Positions 35,933-46,133 are shown, numbered from the stretch's first letter. The stretch is DNA of 64,000 bases from Brachybacterium avium (GCF_002216795.1 NZ_CP022316.1:744001-808000); one strand, 5' to 3'. Numbers and translations are program-made. The notes: generated by a model not told the origin, from the sequence alone.

Positions 35933-38002
35933 ATGTCCGGTCCCCTGATGACCCCTGAGCTGGTGCGCCTCGACGTCGCGCCGCCCGGTGACAAGCCCGC
36001 CGTGATCGGCCTGATGGCCGATCTCATCGCCGCCACCGGTCGCGCCGACCGCGACGGCCTCGAAGCCGGCCTGCTGCAGCGCGAGGAGTCCTTCGCCACC
36101 GGGATGCCCGGCGGCTTCGCGATCCCCCACTGCCGTACCGATGCGGTGCGGGAGGCGGCGCTCGGCGTCCTCCGTCTGTCCGAGCCCGTGGACTTCGGCT
36201 CCGCCGACGGCCCTGCCGATCTCATCATCGGGATCGCGGCCCCCGCCGGCACCGATGACCAGCACCTGCAGCTGCTGGCCCAGCTCTCGCGCGCGCTGAT
36301 CCGCCCTGAGTTCCTCGCCGAGCTGCGTGCGGCGACGGAGCCGGCTCAGGTCTCGGACCTGGTGATGGGGGTGCTCGAGCCGGCAGAGGCTCCGGCTTCC
36401 GCCCCGGCCGCGGCAGCGTCCCCGGATGACGCGGCGACGAGCGCCGCAGCGGCCGGCACGACCGCTCCCGCCGGTGGCGACACCAGAGGGGATGCCCCGG
36501 TGCTGCTGGCGATCACCTCCTGCCCCACCGGCATCGCCCACACCTACATGGCGGCCGAATCGCTCGAGAACGCTGCGAAGGACAAGGGCGTCGCGCTGCA
36601 TGTGGAGACCCAGGGATCCGGCGGCATCACCCCCTTCACCCCGGAGCAGATCGCTGCGGCGAGCGCACTGATCGTCGCCGCGGACGTCAACATCTCCGGC
36701 CGGGAGCGCTTCGCGGGCCTGCCGCTGGTGGAGCACCCGGTCAAGCGCGCGATCTCGCACGGTCCGCAGATGATCGACGAGGCGGTGGCCGCGGCCTCCG
36801 ACCCCGCCGCCGCCCGGGTACCCGCCGGGGGCGGTTCCGCCGCGGGCGAGGACACGGGCTCGGCGGGCAAGCAGTCCTGGCCGCGCCGGATCCAGGGCGC
36901 CGTGATGACCGGCGTGTCCTACATGATCCCGTTCGTCGCCGCCGGGGGCCTGCTGATGGCGCTGGGCTTCCTGGTCGGCGGGTTCGACGTCGCCTTCGTC
37001 GCCGACGACGTCGCGACCGGCTACTCCCTCTCCTCCCTGCCCGGCGCGCAGGAGTACGAGGGCGCGGCCGGGATGCTGCAGACGGACCGGGCGGGCCTGG
37101 CCCTCTACCTCGGCGCGGTCCTGTTCACGCTGGGCAGCCTCGGAATGGGCTTCCTGGTCGCGGCGCTGTCGGGCTACATCGCCTTCGGCCTGGCCGGGCG
37201 CCCCGGCATCGCGCCCGGCTTCATCGGCGGCGCGATCTCCCTGGCCGTCGGCGCCGGCTTCCTCGGCGGTCTGGTCACCGGGCTGCTCGCCGGGCTGGTC
37301 GCGCTGTGGTTCACGACCCTGACCCCGCCGCGATGGCTCGCCGGTCTGATGCCGGTGGTGATCATCCCGCTGCTGACGACCCTCGTGGTGGGCGGTCTGA
37401 TGCTGCTCTTCCTGGGCCGTCCGCTGGCCGCGCTGATGACGACTCTCCAGGACGCCCTGACGGGCATGTCCGGCTCCTCGGCGATCCTGCTCGGCGTGAT
37501 CATCGGGCTGATGATGTGCTTCGACCTCGGGGGCCCGGTGAACAAGGCGGCCTACCTCTTCGCCACCGCCGGCCTCTCGCAGGGCACCGAGGCCTCCTTC
37601 GAGATCATGGCCGCCGTGATGGCCGCGGGCATGGTCCCGCCGCTGGCGATGGCGCTGTCCACGGTGGTGCGCCGTCACCTCTACTCCCCCGTCGAGCGGG
37701 AGAACGGTGCCACTGCCTGGCTGCTCGGTGCGGCGTTCATCACCGAGGGTGCGATCCCCTTCGCCGCGGCCGACCCATTGCGCGTGATCCCGTCGATGAT
37801 GACCGGCGGTGCCGTCACCGGTGCGCTGATCATGGCCTTCTCCGTCGGCTCGCAGGCCCCGCACGGCGGCATCTTCGTCGCCTTCGCGATCTCCCCGATC
37901 TGGGGCTTCCTGCTCGCGATCCTCGCCGGCACCCTGGTCGCCGGTGCACTGGTGACCGTGCTGAAGGAGGTCTCTCAGCGCCGCCGGGGAGCCATCGCCT
38001 GA
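35933..38002 (+). CDS. fruA: Fructose PTS enzyme IIABC
   Basis: A 689-residue three-domain permease that takes up fructose as fructose-1-phosphate. IIA (about 1-150) has the phospho-His66 in GGFAIPHCRTD; an Ala/Pro-rich linker (about 151-185) leads to IIB (about 188-285) with phospho-Cys197 in AITSCPTGIAHTYMAAES; IIC (about 310-680) has the membrane helices and FDLGGPVNKAAYLFA. A GAAGGAG ribosome site precedes the ATG. No HPr or enzyme I gene is in the window. Confidence 0.95.
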   Translation: MSGPLMTPELVRLDVAPPGDKPAVIGLMADLIAATGRADRDGLEAGLLQREESFATGMPGGFAIPHCRTDAVREAALGVLRLSEPVDFGSADGPADLIIGIAAPAGTDDQHLQLLAQLSRALIRPEFLAELRAATEPAQVSDLVMGVLEPAEAPASAPAAAASPDDAATSAAAAGTTAPAGGDTRGDAPVLLAITSCPTGIAHTYMAAESLENAAKDKGVALHVETQGSGGITPFTPEQIAAASALIVAADVNISGRERFAGLPLVEHPVKRAISHGPQMIDEAVAAASDPAAARVPAGGGSAAGEDTGSAGKQSWPRRIQGAVMTGVSYMIPFVAAGGLLMALGFLVGGFDVAFVADDVATGYSLSSLPGAQEYEGAAGMLQTDRAGLALYLGAVLFTLGSLGMGFLVAALSGYIAFGLAGRPGIAPGFIGGAISLAVGAGFLGGLVTGLLAGLVALWFTTLTPPRWLAGLMPVVIIPLLTTLVVGGLMLLFLGRPLAALMTTLQDALTGMSGSSAILLGVIIGLMMCFDLGGPVNKAAYLFATAGLSQGTEASFEIMAAVMAAGMVPPLAMALSTVVRRHLYSPVERENGATAWLLGAAFITEGAIPFAAADPLRVIPSMMTGGAVTGALIMAFSVGSQAPHGGIFVAFAISPIWGFLLAILAGTLVAGALVTVLKEVSQRRRGAIA

Positions 38003-38043
38003 TCCTGGCTCCCGCCAGGCCCGAGCACGACGGGCGGTCCCTG

Positions 38044-38073
38044 GGAAGCGCCCCGCCACGGCGGGGCGCTTCC
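38044..38073. terminator. Terminator of the fru operon
   Basis: GGAAGCGCCCCGCC (38044-38057) pairs with GGCGGGGCGCTTCC (38060-38073), 42 nt after the PTS gene stop. A perfect 14-bp stem; in practice the innermost pairs open to form the loop. Confidence 0.8.
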
Positions 38074-38161
38074 GTATGCTCGGCCCTGGCACCGAAGGCT
38101 CTGCGCAGGGCGGCGACGCACCGGCACAGGACCCGGGCACAGCGGAGCACAGGGGGCGTCG

Positions 38162-39028
38162 ATGCGGGACAGCGGGACCTCGACACAGATCCAGGCCGGA
38201 CCGGGGCAGGTCCTGGCCGAGGGGTCCCTGGGACACATGCCGGCCTACGGCACTGCGCATGTCAGCATGCTCCTGCTCCTGGTGGTGTCTGCGGCGGTGC
38301 TGATCCTCTGGGCCCGCCGCAGCGACGGGAACCGGGTGGAGCGGATCCTGCGGATCACCGGCTGGGCCCTGCTGGCCAACTCTGTGTTCTGGACCGTCTG
38401 GGGGTTCATGCCCTGGGCCTGGAACCTCGATGAGTCGCTGCCGCTGCACTACTCCGATGCGCTGCGCTTCCTGCTCCCGGTCGCGATGATCACCCGGGCA
38501 CCCTGGGCGGTCGTCGTCAGCTGGTTCTGGGGCCTGACGCTGAACCTGCAGTCGGTGCTCACCCCGGACGTGAACTATTTCGTGTGGATCCCACTGGAGT
38601 TCGTCCAGTACTGGATCGCGCACCTCAGCGGCGTGCTCGGCCCCGTGGTGCTGATGTGGGGGCTGCGCTTCCATCCCACCTGGCGCGGCTACGGCCTCGC
38701 CTACGCGGTCACGGCGGGCTGGGCGGCGATCGCTTTCACCGCGAATGCGCTGACCGGCGCGAACTACGGCTATCTCAACCGTGCACCCGACGGCGCCTCG
38801 ATCCTCGACCTGCTCGGCCCGTGGCCGCAGTACCTGCTGCTCGAAGCGTCGCTGATCGCGGTGGTCTGGGCGCTGATGACGCTGCCCTGGGTGCTGCTGG
38901 ACCGACGCGCCGGGGCTCCGGCCCTCGGGCGGGGCGGCCTGGTGCGCCGGCCCGGCCGCTCTCAGGCGAGCAGCTCCACCTCGGCCAGCCGCAGCGGCCC
39001 CTCGGAGGCCGTGATCACCAGGCGGTGA
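38162..39028 (+). CDS. YwaF/TIGR02206-like membrane protein
   Basis: A 288-residue membrane protein with about six helices. The pattern YGTAHVSMLLLLVVSAAVLI, then LHYSDALRFLLPVAM, VVSWFWGLTLNLQSVLTPDV and ANYGYLNRAPDGASILDLLGPWPQY is that of the TIGR02206 (YwaF) family, function unknown. The last 45 codons after LLDRRAG are low-complexity, and the final 67 bp overlap the 3' end of the convergent GH92 gene. The true C-terminus may be a few residues after the last helix if another base is missing here. Confidence 0.8.
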   Translation: MRDSGTSTQIQAGPGQVLAEGSLGHMPAYGTAHVSMLLLLVVSAAVLILWARRSDGNRVERILRITGWALLANSVFWTVWGFMPWAWNLDESLPLHYSDALRFLLPVAMITRAPWAVVVSWFWGLTLNLQSVLTPDVNYFVWIPLEFVQYWIAHLSGVLGPVVLMWGLRFHPTWRGYGLAYAVTAGWAAIAFTANALTGANYGYLNRAPDGASILDLLGPWPQYLLLEASLIAVVWALMTLPWVLLDRRAGAPALGRGGLVRRPGRSQASSSTSASRSGPSEAVITRR

Positions 39029-42000
39029 TGCGTGCACGGGCGCGGGGCGGAGATCTCGAAGGAGCGGGTCTGGCGGCGCCACCGGAAGCTCTGTCCGGCC
39101 CGTTCGTCCAGCGTCTGCCAGGTCCGGCCGTCGTCGGAGCCCTCGAGCCGCCAGGCGATGGGGTCGGCGCCGGCGCGGGCGGAGGAGGTGAGCGTGAGGA
39201 AGCGGGCTTGCAGCGGCTCACCCAATTCGGGCAGGTCGATCACGACGCTCGCGGCGTCGAACTGCTGCTCGGTGCGGGAGTCGTCATCGCGCAGGGGGTC
39301 GGCGGGGTCCGCGGCGAACAGGTCCCGCAGCGGCTGCGGGCGCTCGCCGGGCGCGGTGGGTGCGGGCGGCACCCCTCCCCAGCCGGTGGGCTCCGCCCCG
39401 AGGCGCAGCTGCAGCTCTCCGCGCAGGTCGGCATGGTCGATCCAGGAATCCTGGTGCTCGCGGTCCCCGACGGTCATCCCGGTGATGCAGTCGTCCTCGG
39501 GGGCCGTCGCTTCGGTCGTCACCGAGAAGGCCGCACCGCCCAGGGGGCGCACGGTCGCGCGCGGGAACAGCGGGGCCACCAGGTGGTAGCGGCCGGTCCC
39601 CAGCTGCAGCGGGTACAGGCCCAGCGCGGTCAGCAGCCACCAGGCGCTCATCTCGCCGTTGTCCTCATCGCCCGGGTAGCCCTGGCCGATCTGCTCGCCC
39701 ACGAACAGTCTCCGGTGCACCTCGCGCACGATCCGGGAGGCCTCCTCGGGGCGCCGACGTGGTGGAAGAGGAAGGGGATGTGGTGGGAGGGCTGGTTGGA
39801 CATGCCGAACTGCCCCAGCCGCACCGCCCGCGCCTCGACCATCTCGTGGATCACGTCCCCGTAGCTGCCCGGGAGGTCCGCCCGCTCGGGGGTGGCGAAG
39901 AACTGTTCGAGACGCCCGCGCAGCATGTCCCGACCGCCGTACAGCGACGCCAGCCCTTCTCCGTCGTGGGGGACGTGGAAGGCGAAGTTCCAGCCATCGG
40001 TCTCGGTGTAGTCCCCGCCCCACACCCGTGGGTCGTACTCCTGGGGGCTCTGCGCGAAACCGCCGTCGGGCCGCCGCCCCTGGAAGAACTCGATCGCGGC
40101 ATCGAACAGCAGCGGGTAGTTCAGGCTGCGGGCCCGCAGATAGTTCGCCTCCTCCTGCAGCTGCGTCGCTGCCCCCTCGTCACCTTCCTCGGCGGCGCGA
40201 CCGGCGAGCAGCTCGGCCTGGGCGGCGAGGCCCGCGTCGTTGACGTGCGCCTCCAGCGCCCAGGAGACGGACTCTGCGGTGTCGGTGTCGACGTAGCCGG
40301 TGAACACGGCCCGCTCGTTGCCCTTGCGCCCCACCTCCGGGAAGGGTGGGGCGACGGTGGCGTTGCGCAGCCCGGACTCGTAGGCGGCGAGCGGATCCGG
40401 CAGCGGCACCCCCTTGACCTGGAGATCGGCGAAGGCGATGTCGCTGCTGGTACCGGTCATGCAGTCCGCGTAGCCGGGTGAGGACCAGCGGGCGATCCAG
40501 CCGCCCTCGCGGTACTGCTGGACGAACCCGTCGGCGAGCTGCGCCGCGAGCTGCGGGTACAGCAGCGCATAAGCGGGCCAGGCGGTGCGATAGGTGTCCC
40601 AGAAGCCGTGGTTCACATAGAGCATGCCGGGCAGGATCTGCGCATCGCTGCGGCTGTCGGTGGCCTCGCCCTTGCCGGGCAGCACCGGGCTCGCATGCAC
40701 CGGTTCCGGCCGGGCGGGGGTGCCGGCGTCCTCCCAGTGGGAGCTGGGGTAGAGGTTCAGCCGGTAGAGGTTGCCGTACAGGGTGCGGCGCTGCGCCGGG
40801 GTGGCCTCGGGCACCTCGATCACCTGCAGCCGCTCCGTCCAGGCGCCGTGCGCGGCAGTGCGGATCTCCTCGAAGGAGCGTCCGGTGAGCTCCTGGGCGA
40901 GGGTGCGGTGGCCCTGGGTGAGACCGAGATAGCTGGTGGCCAGGCGCACGGTCACCCTCCGGGTGCCCGGAGCGAAGCTCAGCACGCTGCCGGTGCTCCC
41001 GCTTCGGGCAGGCGCCACCGAGACCGGCGCCGGCTCCACCTCTGCCACCACATACATGCGGGTCGCCCCCTCCGTGCGCTCGGCTCCCTGCGCGGGTGAG
41101 GAATCGACCCAGGCGTGCACCCGGCCGTCGAACACGGCGCCGGCCGCGTCGATGCGGGCGTGCTCGTCGACGCCCTCGAGCAGGAGGTGGAGGTCCTCGG
41201 GCTGCGCCGTCGGAGCAGACAGATCGATCTCGCAGACGGCCCCGTGGTCCGTCGGCGCGAGCCGCAGCGCGAGCCCGCCGTCCAGCGCGACCTCGTACAG
41301 ATCGGGTCGGGCCGTCTCCCCGTCATGGTCGAAGCCGCGTGCGCGCGCCGTCGGCGCCGTCTGCGGTGACGACCCCAGCAGCGGCATCAGCAGGAACTGC
41401 TGGCGGTCCCCCATCCAGGGGCTGGGCTGGTGGGAGACCGCCATCCCCTGGAGGCGGGGACGGTTGTCGGGCCCGTTGGCGCGGTGGTACTCGTAGATCC
41501 ACCGCCGGGTGCGGGCGTCGGTGGCCGGGGTGAACAGGGCGAAGCCGTTGGGCAGCCCGGTCAGCGGCAGTGTGTTGCCGCGGGAGAAGTCGCCGGAGGC
41601 GTGGGTGCCGCGGCGGGTGTCGACCCAGGCCACCGGGTCTGTCAGCGGTGGGTCCTGCGGGCGCGGGGCGAGGTAGGGGCCGTCGATCCAGCCGGTCAGC
41701 TCCGGTGCCTCCGGCAGTGGACCCTCGATCCCGTCGAGCAGGTCGATCTCGGGGTCGGCCGGCGCATCCAGGACCAGCAGCACCTCGGTGATGGTGCGGC
41801 CGACGAGGGCCGTGAGCTCGATCTGCACGTCGTTCCACTGGTCCGGATAGAGGATCTCACCCTCGCCGAGACCGCGCGCCGTGGCCAGGGTCCCGTACTG
41901 GTCACGAGGGGCATGGGAGGACAGCCGGCTGCCGTCGTCCAGGACGAGGTCCACCGCGACGAAGGTCGCACCCCAGGTCTGGGCCGCCTCCAGCACCGGG

Positions 42001-42197
42001 TGCACGAACCAGCGCAGGAGATCCCCGGGCGCGATCGCCCGGCCGGTCAGCGTCTCGGCGCCCGGATGGCCCGGCAGCGGCACCTCGCACCGCTGCCCGG
42101 CGGCGCCGGTGAAGCGCACGGCCGACGGCGCGAGGAAACCCGCCGCGTCGTTGCTGGTCGGTGAGCCGACGGGCCCCGGGTCTGCGGTGACGATCAT
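38962..42197 (-). CDS. GH92 alpha-mannosidase, frame broken once
   Basis: Exo-acting Ca2+-dependent alpha-mannosidase family. The frame breaks at a four-G run (39748-39751); adding one base joins SHHIPFLFHHVGAP to EEASRIVREVHRR and gives 1079 codons. GH92 landmarks: WVDTRRGTHASGDFSRGNTLPLTGLPNGFALFTP-type N-terminal motif, FWDTYRTAWPAYALLYP, DYTETDGWNFAFHVPHD, MSNQPSHHIPFL, and GYPGDEDNGEMSAWWLLTAL with the acidic catalytic region. The last 100 residues look like an F5/8 type C-like carbohydrate-binding domain. No signal peptide is visible, so it may be cytoplasmic. TAGCCT lies seven bases before the ATG. Confidence 0.9.
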
Positions 42198-42337
42198 GGA
42201 GGCAAGGCTATCGACAGGCCGGGCCCTCGGTGACGAGGCAGGTCCGGCATCGGGGACCGCTCCCCATCGCGTCCTGCGCCACGACGGGGAATACTGCTCC
42301 TGTACCACGCACCGCCACGCGCCTTCGGGAGAGTTCC

Positions 42338-42838
42338 ATGGTCTACGCACAACCGTCGCAGGGGCGGCCGATGCCGTCCCCGTCCGGTCGGCCCCGGCGC
42401 CCGCTGTGGCACTGGCTGCTCCTCGGCGGTGCCGGCGCTCTCGGACTGCTGGTGGTGGGCATCTTCGCGGTCGTCATCGCGTTCCAGGTGCTGACGCGCG
42501 GAAATCCGCGGACCACGCTCGAGGACTTCTACTCCTCCCTCGAGAACACCGACTGCGAGCTGTTCATGGAGTCCACCACCGATGACTTCCGCCGGGTGAC
42601 CGGACTGACCAGCTGCGAGAGCTTCGAGGAGACCCTGGGCGACGTCAGCGCGATCGACTACCGGGTCCAGGATCGGATCAACCGCCAGGGCTATGCGATC
42701 TTCGAGGTCACCGAGACCTACTCCGACAACGGCGAGGCCGTCGAGGTCGAGCTCCGCTACTACGTGCGCCGTATCGACGGCCAATGGGATCTCGACGTGA
42801 TCGAGCTGGTCGCCGAGGGTGGTGAGCCGATCACCTGA
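42338..42838 (+). CDS. Hypothetical single-pass membrane protein
   Basis: A 166-residue protein. A Pro/Gln/Arg-rich N-terminus (about 1-22) is followed by one hydrophobic helix (LLLGGAGALGLLVVGIFAVV) and an extracellular alpha+beta domain of about 115 residues with two Cys (DCELF and TSCESF) that could form a disulfide. The domain (TTLEDFYSSLENTDCELFME... WDLDVIEL) resembles small NTF2-like or DUF4878-type lipoprotein domains, but I cannot assign it firmly. ATG 42338 follows GGGAGAG. Divergent from GH92. Confidence 0.65.
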   Translation: MVYAQPSQGRPMPSPSGRPRRPLWHWLLLGGAGALGLLVVGIFAVVIAFQVLTRGNPRTTLEDFYSSLENTDCELFMESTTDDFRRVTGLTSCESFEETLGDVSAIDYRVQDRINRQGYAIFEVTETYSDNGEAVEVELRYYVRRIDGQWDLDVIELVAEGGEPIT

Positions 42839-42873
42839 TCGCTCCCCGGGGCGCCGTGTCGACGCCTGACGTG

Positions 42874-43491
42874 TCAGGGACGGCTCCGCGGCGGGTCGCC
42901 CACCCGGTGGCTGCGGCATCGCGCCTGGTAGGACTCGGCCCCGCCCACCTGGGCAGCGGTCCTCTCCAGCGCCGACGCCCCATCACCGATCAGCCGCACA
43001 TGGAAGGCCGCGTCAGCGCCGCAGACCGTACACACGGCGGTGAGCTTCACGACCTCCTCGGCCATCGCCATCAGGCTGGGCAGGGGTGCGAACGGGCCCC
43101 CGTCGAAGGTGACGCACAGCCCGGCGACCTCGACCTGGATGCCGGCCTCCAGCAGACCTTCGATCACGGGGACGAGGTCCGGACCGAAGAACTGCGCCTC
43201 GTCGATGGCGATGATGTCGGGCGGGCCGGGGAGTCCGGGGTCGTCGGAGCCACCCGCCCCGGGCGGGATCTGCAGCTGCTCGGCCCGCTGGAGCATCCGT
43301 GCCGGCGTGCTGCGCCCGGCGTGGGTGCTCAGGCGGTCCGCTCCCCCTCGCGAGTCGAGGCTGTGCCCGATCACCTCGACCTCGAGACCCGCCAGCCGGG
43401 CCCGATGGACCCTGCGCAGCAGCTCTTCGCTCTTGCCGGCGAACATCGGACCGGCGATCACGTGCAGTCGTCCTGCCTCCATGGCGCGCAT
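42874..43491 (-). CDS. tdk: Thymidine kinase
   Basis: Type II (TK1-like) thymidine kinase, 205 aa, phosphorylating thymidine with ATP. It has the Walker A GPMFAGKSEELL (about 14-25), the IIAIDEAQFF Walker B, and the lasso-domain Zn ligands CTVCGADA ... ARCRSH. TAGCCT ends six bases before the ATG at 43491, so the transcript is probably leaderless. Divergent from the DNA glycosylase gene, with only 45 bp between the start codons. Confidence 0.95.
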   Translation of the reverse strand: MRAMEAGRLHVIAGPMFAGKSEELLRRVHRARLAGLEVEVIGHSLDSRGGADRLSTHAGRSTPARMLQRAEQLQIPPGAGGSDDPGLPGPPDIIAIDEAQFFGPDLVPVIEGLLEAGIQVEVAGLCVTFDGGPFAPLPSLMAMAEEVVKLTAVCTVCGADAAFHVRLIGDGASALERTAAQVGGAESYQARCRSHRVGDPPRSRP

Positions 43492-43536
43492 GGGAGCAGG
43501 CTACGCGGCTACCGAGGGCGCCGGTACCGTGGATGG

Positions 43537-44196
43537 ATGAGCACTCGGCGCCCCTCCCCGCTGGCCGGCCGCAAGCCCACCAGGAATGATCTGCCCGCAT
43601 TCGCGACCCCGGACCCGGAAGCGATCGATGATGTGCTGCCGGATCCTGCCGGGCCCGGCGGGGACGCGCCTCTGGGCCTGCTCATCGTCGGCATCAACCC
43701 GGGGCTCTGGACAGCCGCGGTCAATGCTCCGTTCGCCCGCCCCGGCAACCGGTTCTGGCCCTCGCTCCACCGCGCCGGGCTCACCTCCCGGCTGGTCGAT
43801 GCATCCCGCGGGCTGGATGCCGAGGACGAGCAGGACCTGCACGAGCGCGGTATCGGGATCACCAACATGATCGGCCGGGCGACCGTGCGCGCCGATGAGC
43901 TCAGCCGTGAGGAGCTGCGACAGGCGGGCCAGGACCTGGTGACCCGGGTGGCCGTGCTGCGGCCGCGGACGGTGGCGATCGCCGGGATCACCGCGTTCCG
44001 CACCGCCTATGCGCTGCCGAAGGCCCGGCTGGGGCTCCAGGACCCGGCCGAGGTGGCGGCGTGGCCAGCGGAGGTCCCGCTGTGGGTGGTGCCGCAGCCG
44101 AGCGGGCTGAACGCCCACGCCAACATCGCCTCATTGGCGGCCACCTGGCGCGACGTCGCCCGCACCGCGGGGGTGGCGTACCAGGAGGAGGACTGA
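43537..44196 (+). CDS. mug: G/U(T) mismatch-specific DNA glycosylase
   Basis: A 219-residue Mug-family uracil/thymine glycosylase of base-excision repair. It shows GINPGLWTAAVNAPFARPGNRFWP near the start (active-site GINPG with Asn), GIGITNMIGRATVRADELS and the late PQPSGLNAHAN motif. TACCGT ends six bases before the ATG, so it too appears leaderless. Divergent from tdk. Confidence 0.92.
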   Translation: MSTRRPSPLAGRKPTRNDLPAFATPDPEAIDDVLPDPAGPGGDAPLGLLIVGINPGLWTAAVNAPFARPGNRFWPSLHRAGLTSRLVDASRGLDAEDEQDLHERGIGITNMIGRATVRADELSREELRQAGQDLVTRVAVLRPRTVAIAGITAFRTAYALPKARLGLQDPAEVAAWPAEVPLWVVPQPSGLNAHANIASLAATWRDVARTAGVAYQEED

Positions 44197-44342
44197 CGGC
44201 CACCGGGCGCGGCCGCATCGTCGTGGAGCGCATTCCGCTTGCGGCGGCCGAAGGCGCATGGAAAGGTTGAGCGGACCCAGGCGGGGCGATGACGCCGAAC
44301 TGGGCGCCGGTCCCCGCACGACGAGCATGCTGGAGGTCCCCT

Positions 44343-45449
44343 GTGAAACTGCCCTGGCTCACCCCCGTCCTCGATCAGTCCGGCCCGATCCTCTCGGTCC
44401 ATCTCGACACCACCCGCACCGACCCCTCCGCGGCTGCCGAGCTCGAGGCGAGGTGGGCGCAGATGCGCTCCCGGCTCCGTGCCGACGGCGCACCGCCGGA
44501 GCTGCTCGCCGAGATCGAGGAATCGGTCCTCAGCCCCTCCTCCCTCGGCGGCCGGCACGGACGGTCGATCTTCGCGACCGACACGGAGATCCTCGTGGAC
44601 CGGGTGCTGCCGGTGCCGCCGCTGCGGGAGTCCGCGCATCGCGGGGAGTTCCCTGAGCTCCTGCCGCTCCTGCAGCTGATCCCCTTCGCCGTGAGCCAGC
44701 TGCTGATCGTGGTGGATCGGGCAGGCGCTGACCTGCACCTGCGCTCCGCGGAGAATCCCTCGATCAGCCATGGCCCGAACGGTCTGGGCGAGGACTCGGC
44801 GGTCGAGGGCGGTCACGACGTCCTGCACAAGGCGAGCGTCGGCGGCGGTCCGCAGCACGGCTGGCGCGCCGACAACTTCGAGGCGCGCGTCGAGGACTCG
44901 TGGGAGCGCAACGCCGATGCCGTCGCCGGATCCGTCGAGAAGATCCTGCGCGAGCGCCAGGTCGACATGGTGATGCTCAGCGGCGATGTGCGAGCGATCG
45001 GCCTGCTGCGTGAGGCCCTGGGACGGGAGACCAGGGATCGCCTGATCGAGGTCCAGGGCGGCAGTCGCGGCGTCGCGCTGGATCGGGGCCCGTTCCGGGA
45101 GGAGCTGAACGACGCCACCGACACCTTCATCGCGGCCCGCCAGCACGAGCTCGCCGAGCGTTTCCGGGAGAGCCAGGCCCGTGACGGCGCCTCCGTCGGC
45201 GGAGCGACCGAGGTCGCCCAGGCCCTCGCCCGGGGACAGGTCGAGGAGCTGGTCTTCGTCAGCGGGAACGAGCCCGCCGGCATCGAGGAGCTGCTGCGCA
45301 CGGCGCTGTCCACCGACGCAGCCATATCGGCGCTCGAGGAGGACACGCTCGGGATCCCCGAGGGCATCGGGGCGCTGCTGCGCTGGCGTGACGGCTCCAC
45401 CCCCTCCAACAGCATCGGTTCCATGTCCGGGGACTCGCGCCGCGAGTGA
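44343..45449 (+). CDS. baeRF2-type release-factor-related protein
   Basis: A 368-residue protein related to mycobacterial Rv2629 and the bacterial eRF1-like (baeRF) families. It starts VKLPWLTPVLDQSGPILSVH and has the acidic/Trp region GWRADNFEARVEDSWERNAD, a VDMVMLSGDVRAIGLL strand and a C-terminal EELVFVSGNEPAG segment, in the order of the eRF1 middle and C domains. Family members are proposed to act at ribosomes as hydrolase-type release factors, with no firm function. GTG start follows GGAGG. A small basic/acidic protein gene follows 160 nt later. Confidence 0.75.
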   Translation: MKLPWLTPVLDQSGPILSVHLDTTRTDPSAAAELEARWAQMRSRLRADGAPPELLAEIEESVLSPSSLGGRHGRSIFATDTEILVDRVLPVPPLRESAHRGEFPELLPLLQLIPFAVSQLLIVVDRAGADLHLRSAENPSISHGPNGLGEDSAVEGGHDVLHKASVGGGPQHGWRADNFEARVEDSWERNADAVAGSVEKILRERQVDMVMLSGDVRAIGLLREALGRETRDRLIEVQGGSRGVALDRGPFREELNDATDTFIAARQHELAERFRESQARDGASVGGATEVAQALARGQVEELVFVSGNEPAGIEELLRTALSTDAAISALEEDTLGIPEGIGALLRWRDGSTPSNSIGSMSGDSRRE

Positions 45450-45610
45450 TGCCTTCACGGGTGCTGTTCGACGGATGGTCGACGGGCCGGCGCCGGTGAG
45501 GCACCGGCCCCTCGACCATCCGGTGGGTGTGCTGGACCGCACCGACCGGGCGCAGGAGGATGGAGATGGGCCCGAGGGCCCCGTGGAGCCGACGAGACCA
45601 GGAGGAGAGC

Positions 45611-45937
45611 ATGCCTGAGGCATGGAGCCGGAAGCGAGAGCGCCAGTACCAGCACGTCAAGGACGGACAGCTGGACAAGGGAGCCTCGGAGGGCGAGGCG
45701 GAGGAGATCGCCGCCCGCACCGTGAACAAGACCCGCGCGCAGGAGGGCGAGGCGGAGGAGGCGAGCCGCACCTCGGTCCAGGACGAGTCCCCCTCGCAGC
45801 GCGGCGGCCGCCGCTCCCACTCCGGGGCGCAGGGACGCACCAAGGAGCAGCTCTACGAGGATGCCAAGCGCCAGGACGTCGAGGGACGGTCCTCGATGAC
45901 CAAGGAGGAGCTGCGCGAGGCCGTCGAGGACCGGTGA
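45611..45937 (+). CDS. Small charged protein with Rho-N/SAP-like C-terminus
   Basis: A 108-residue, extremely charged protein. The N-terminal SRKRERQYQHVKDGQLDKGASEGEAEEIAARTVNK pattern is found in actinobacterial proteins often labelled plasmid stabilisation or ChaB-like. The C-terminal TKEQLYEDAKRQDVEGRSSMTKEELREAVE resembles a Rho N-terminal/SAP-type nucleic-acid-binding fold. The middle is disordered. A perfect GGAGGAG lies upstream. Nucleic-acid binding is the best guess. Confidence 0.75.
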   Translation: MPEAWSRKRERQYQHVKDGQLDKGASEGEAEEIAARTVNKTRAQEGEAEEASRTSVQDESPSQRGGRRSHSGAQGRTKEQLYEDAKRQDVEGRSSMTKEELREAVEDR

Positions 45938-45991
45938 ACCGGCGACGGCTCCCCCGCCGGGCTTCCTGAGCGCCCGCCCAGGAGCCGCCTG

Positions 45992-46133
45992 TACTCTCGG
46001 CGACGGCAACGGGGGAGTATCCGCTGCGCAACGCCCGTCATCACGAGGACCCTCTGCGATCCTCCGGGCGCTGCGGCCTGTCACGCATCGTGACGGGTGG
46101 AGAGACCCGAGTGCGCATCTGCGACTCGGAAAG
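45992..46133 (+). promoter_or_regulatory. yybP-ykoY type Mn2+ riboswitch candidate before terC
   Basis: The leader contains the conserved blocks of yybP-ykoY aptamers in order: GGGGGAGTA (46011-46019), CCGTCATCACGAGG (46035-46048) and GGAGAGACCCG (46099-46109). The closing helix P1 is CTCGG (45996-46000) with CCGAG (46107-46111). The 3' P1 strand CCGAGT (46107-46112) can instead pair with ACTCGG (46124-46129), which overlaps the GGAAAG ribosome site (46128-46133). So ligand binding would free the ribosome site and turn on terC. TerC genes are known targets of this Mn2+ riboswitch class. Confidence 0.75.

Noticed and set aside
34802-39082. A 1426-codon open frame on the minus strand across fruK and the PTS gene
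   Set aside because: It is antisense to clearly conserved genes, its residues are Gly/Arg/Gln/His-rich with no domain, and it reflects GC-driven lack of stop codons.
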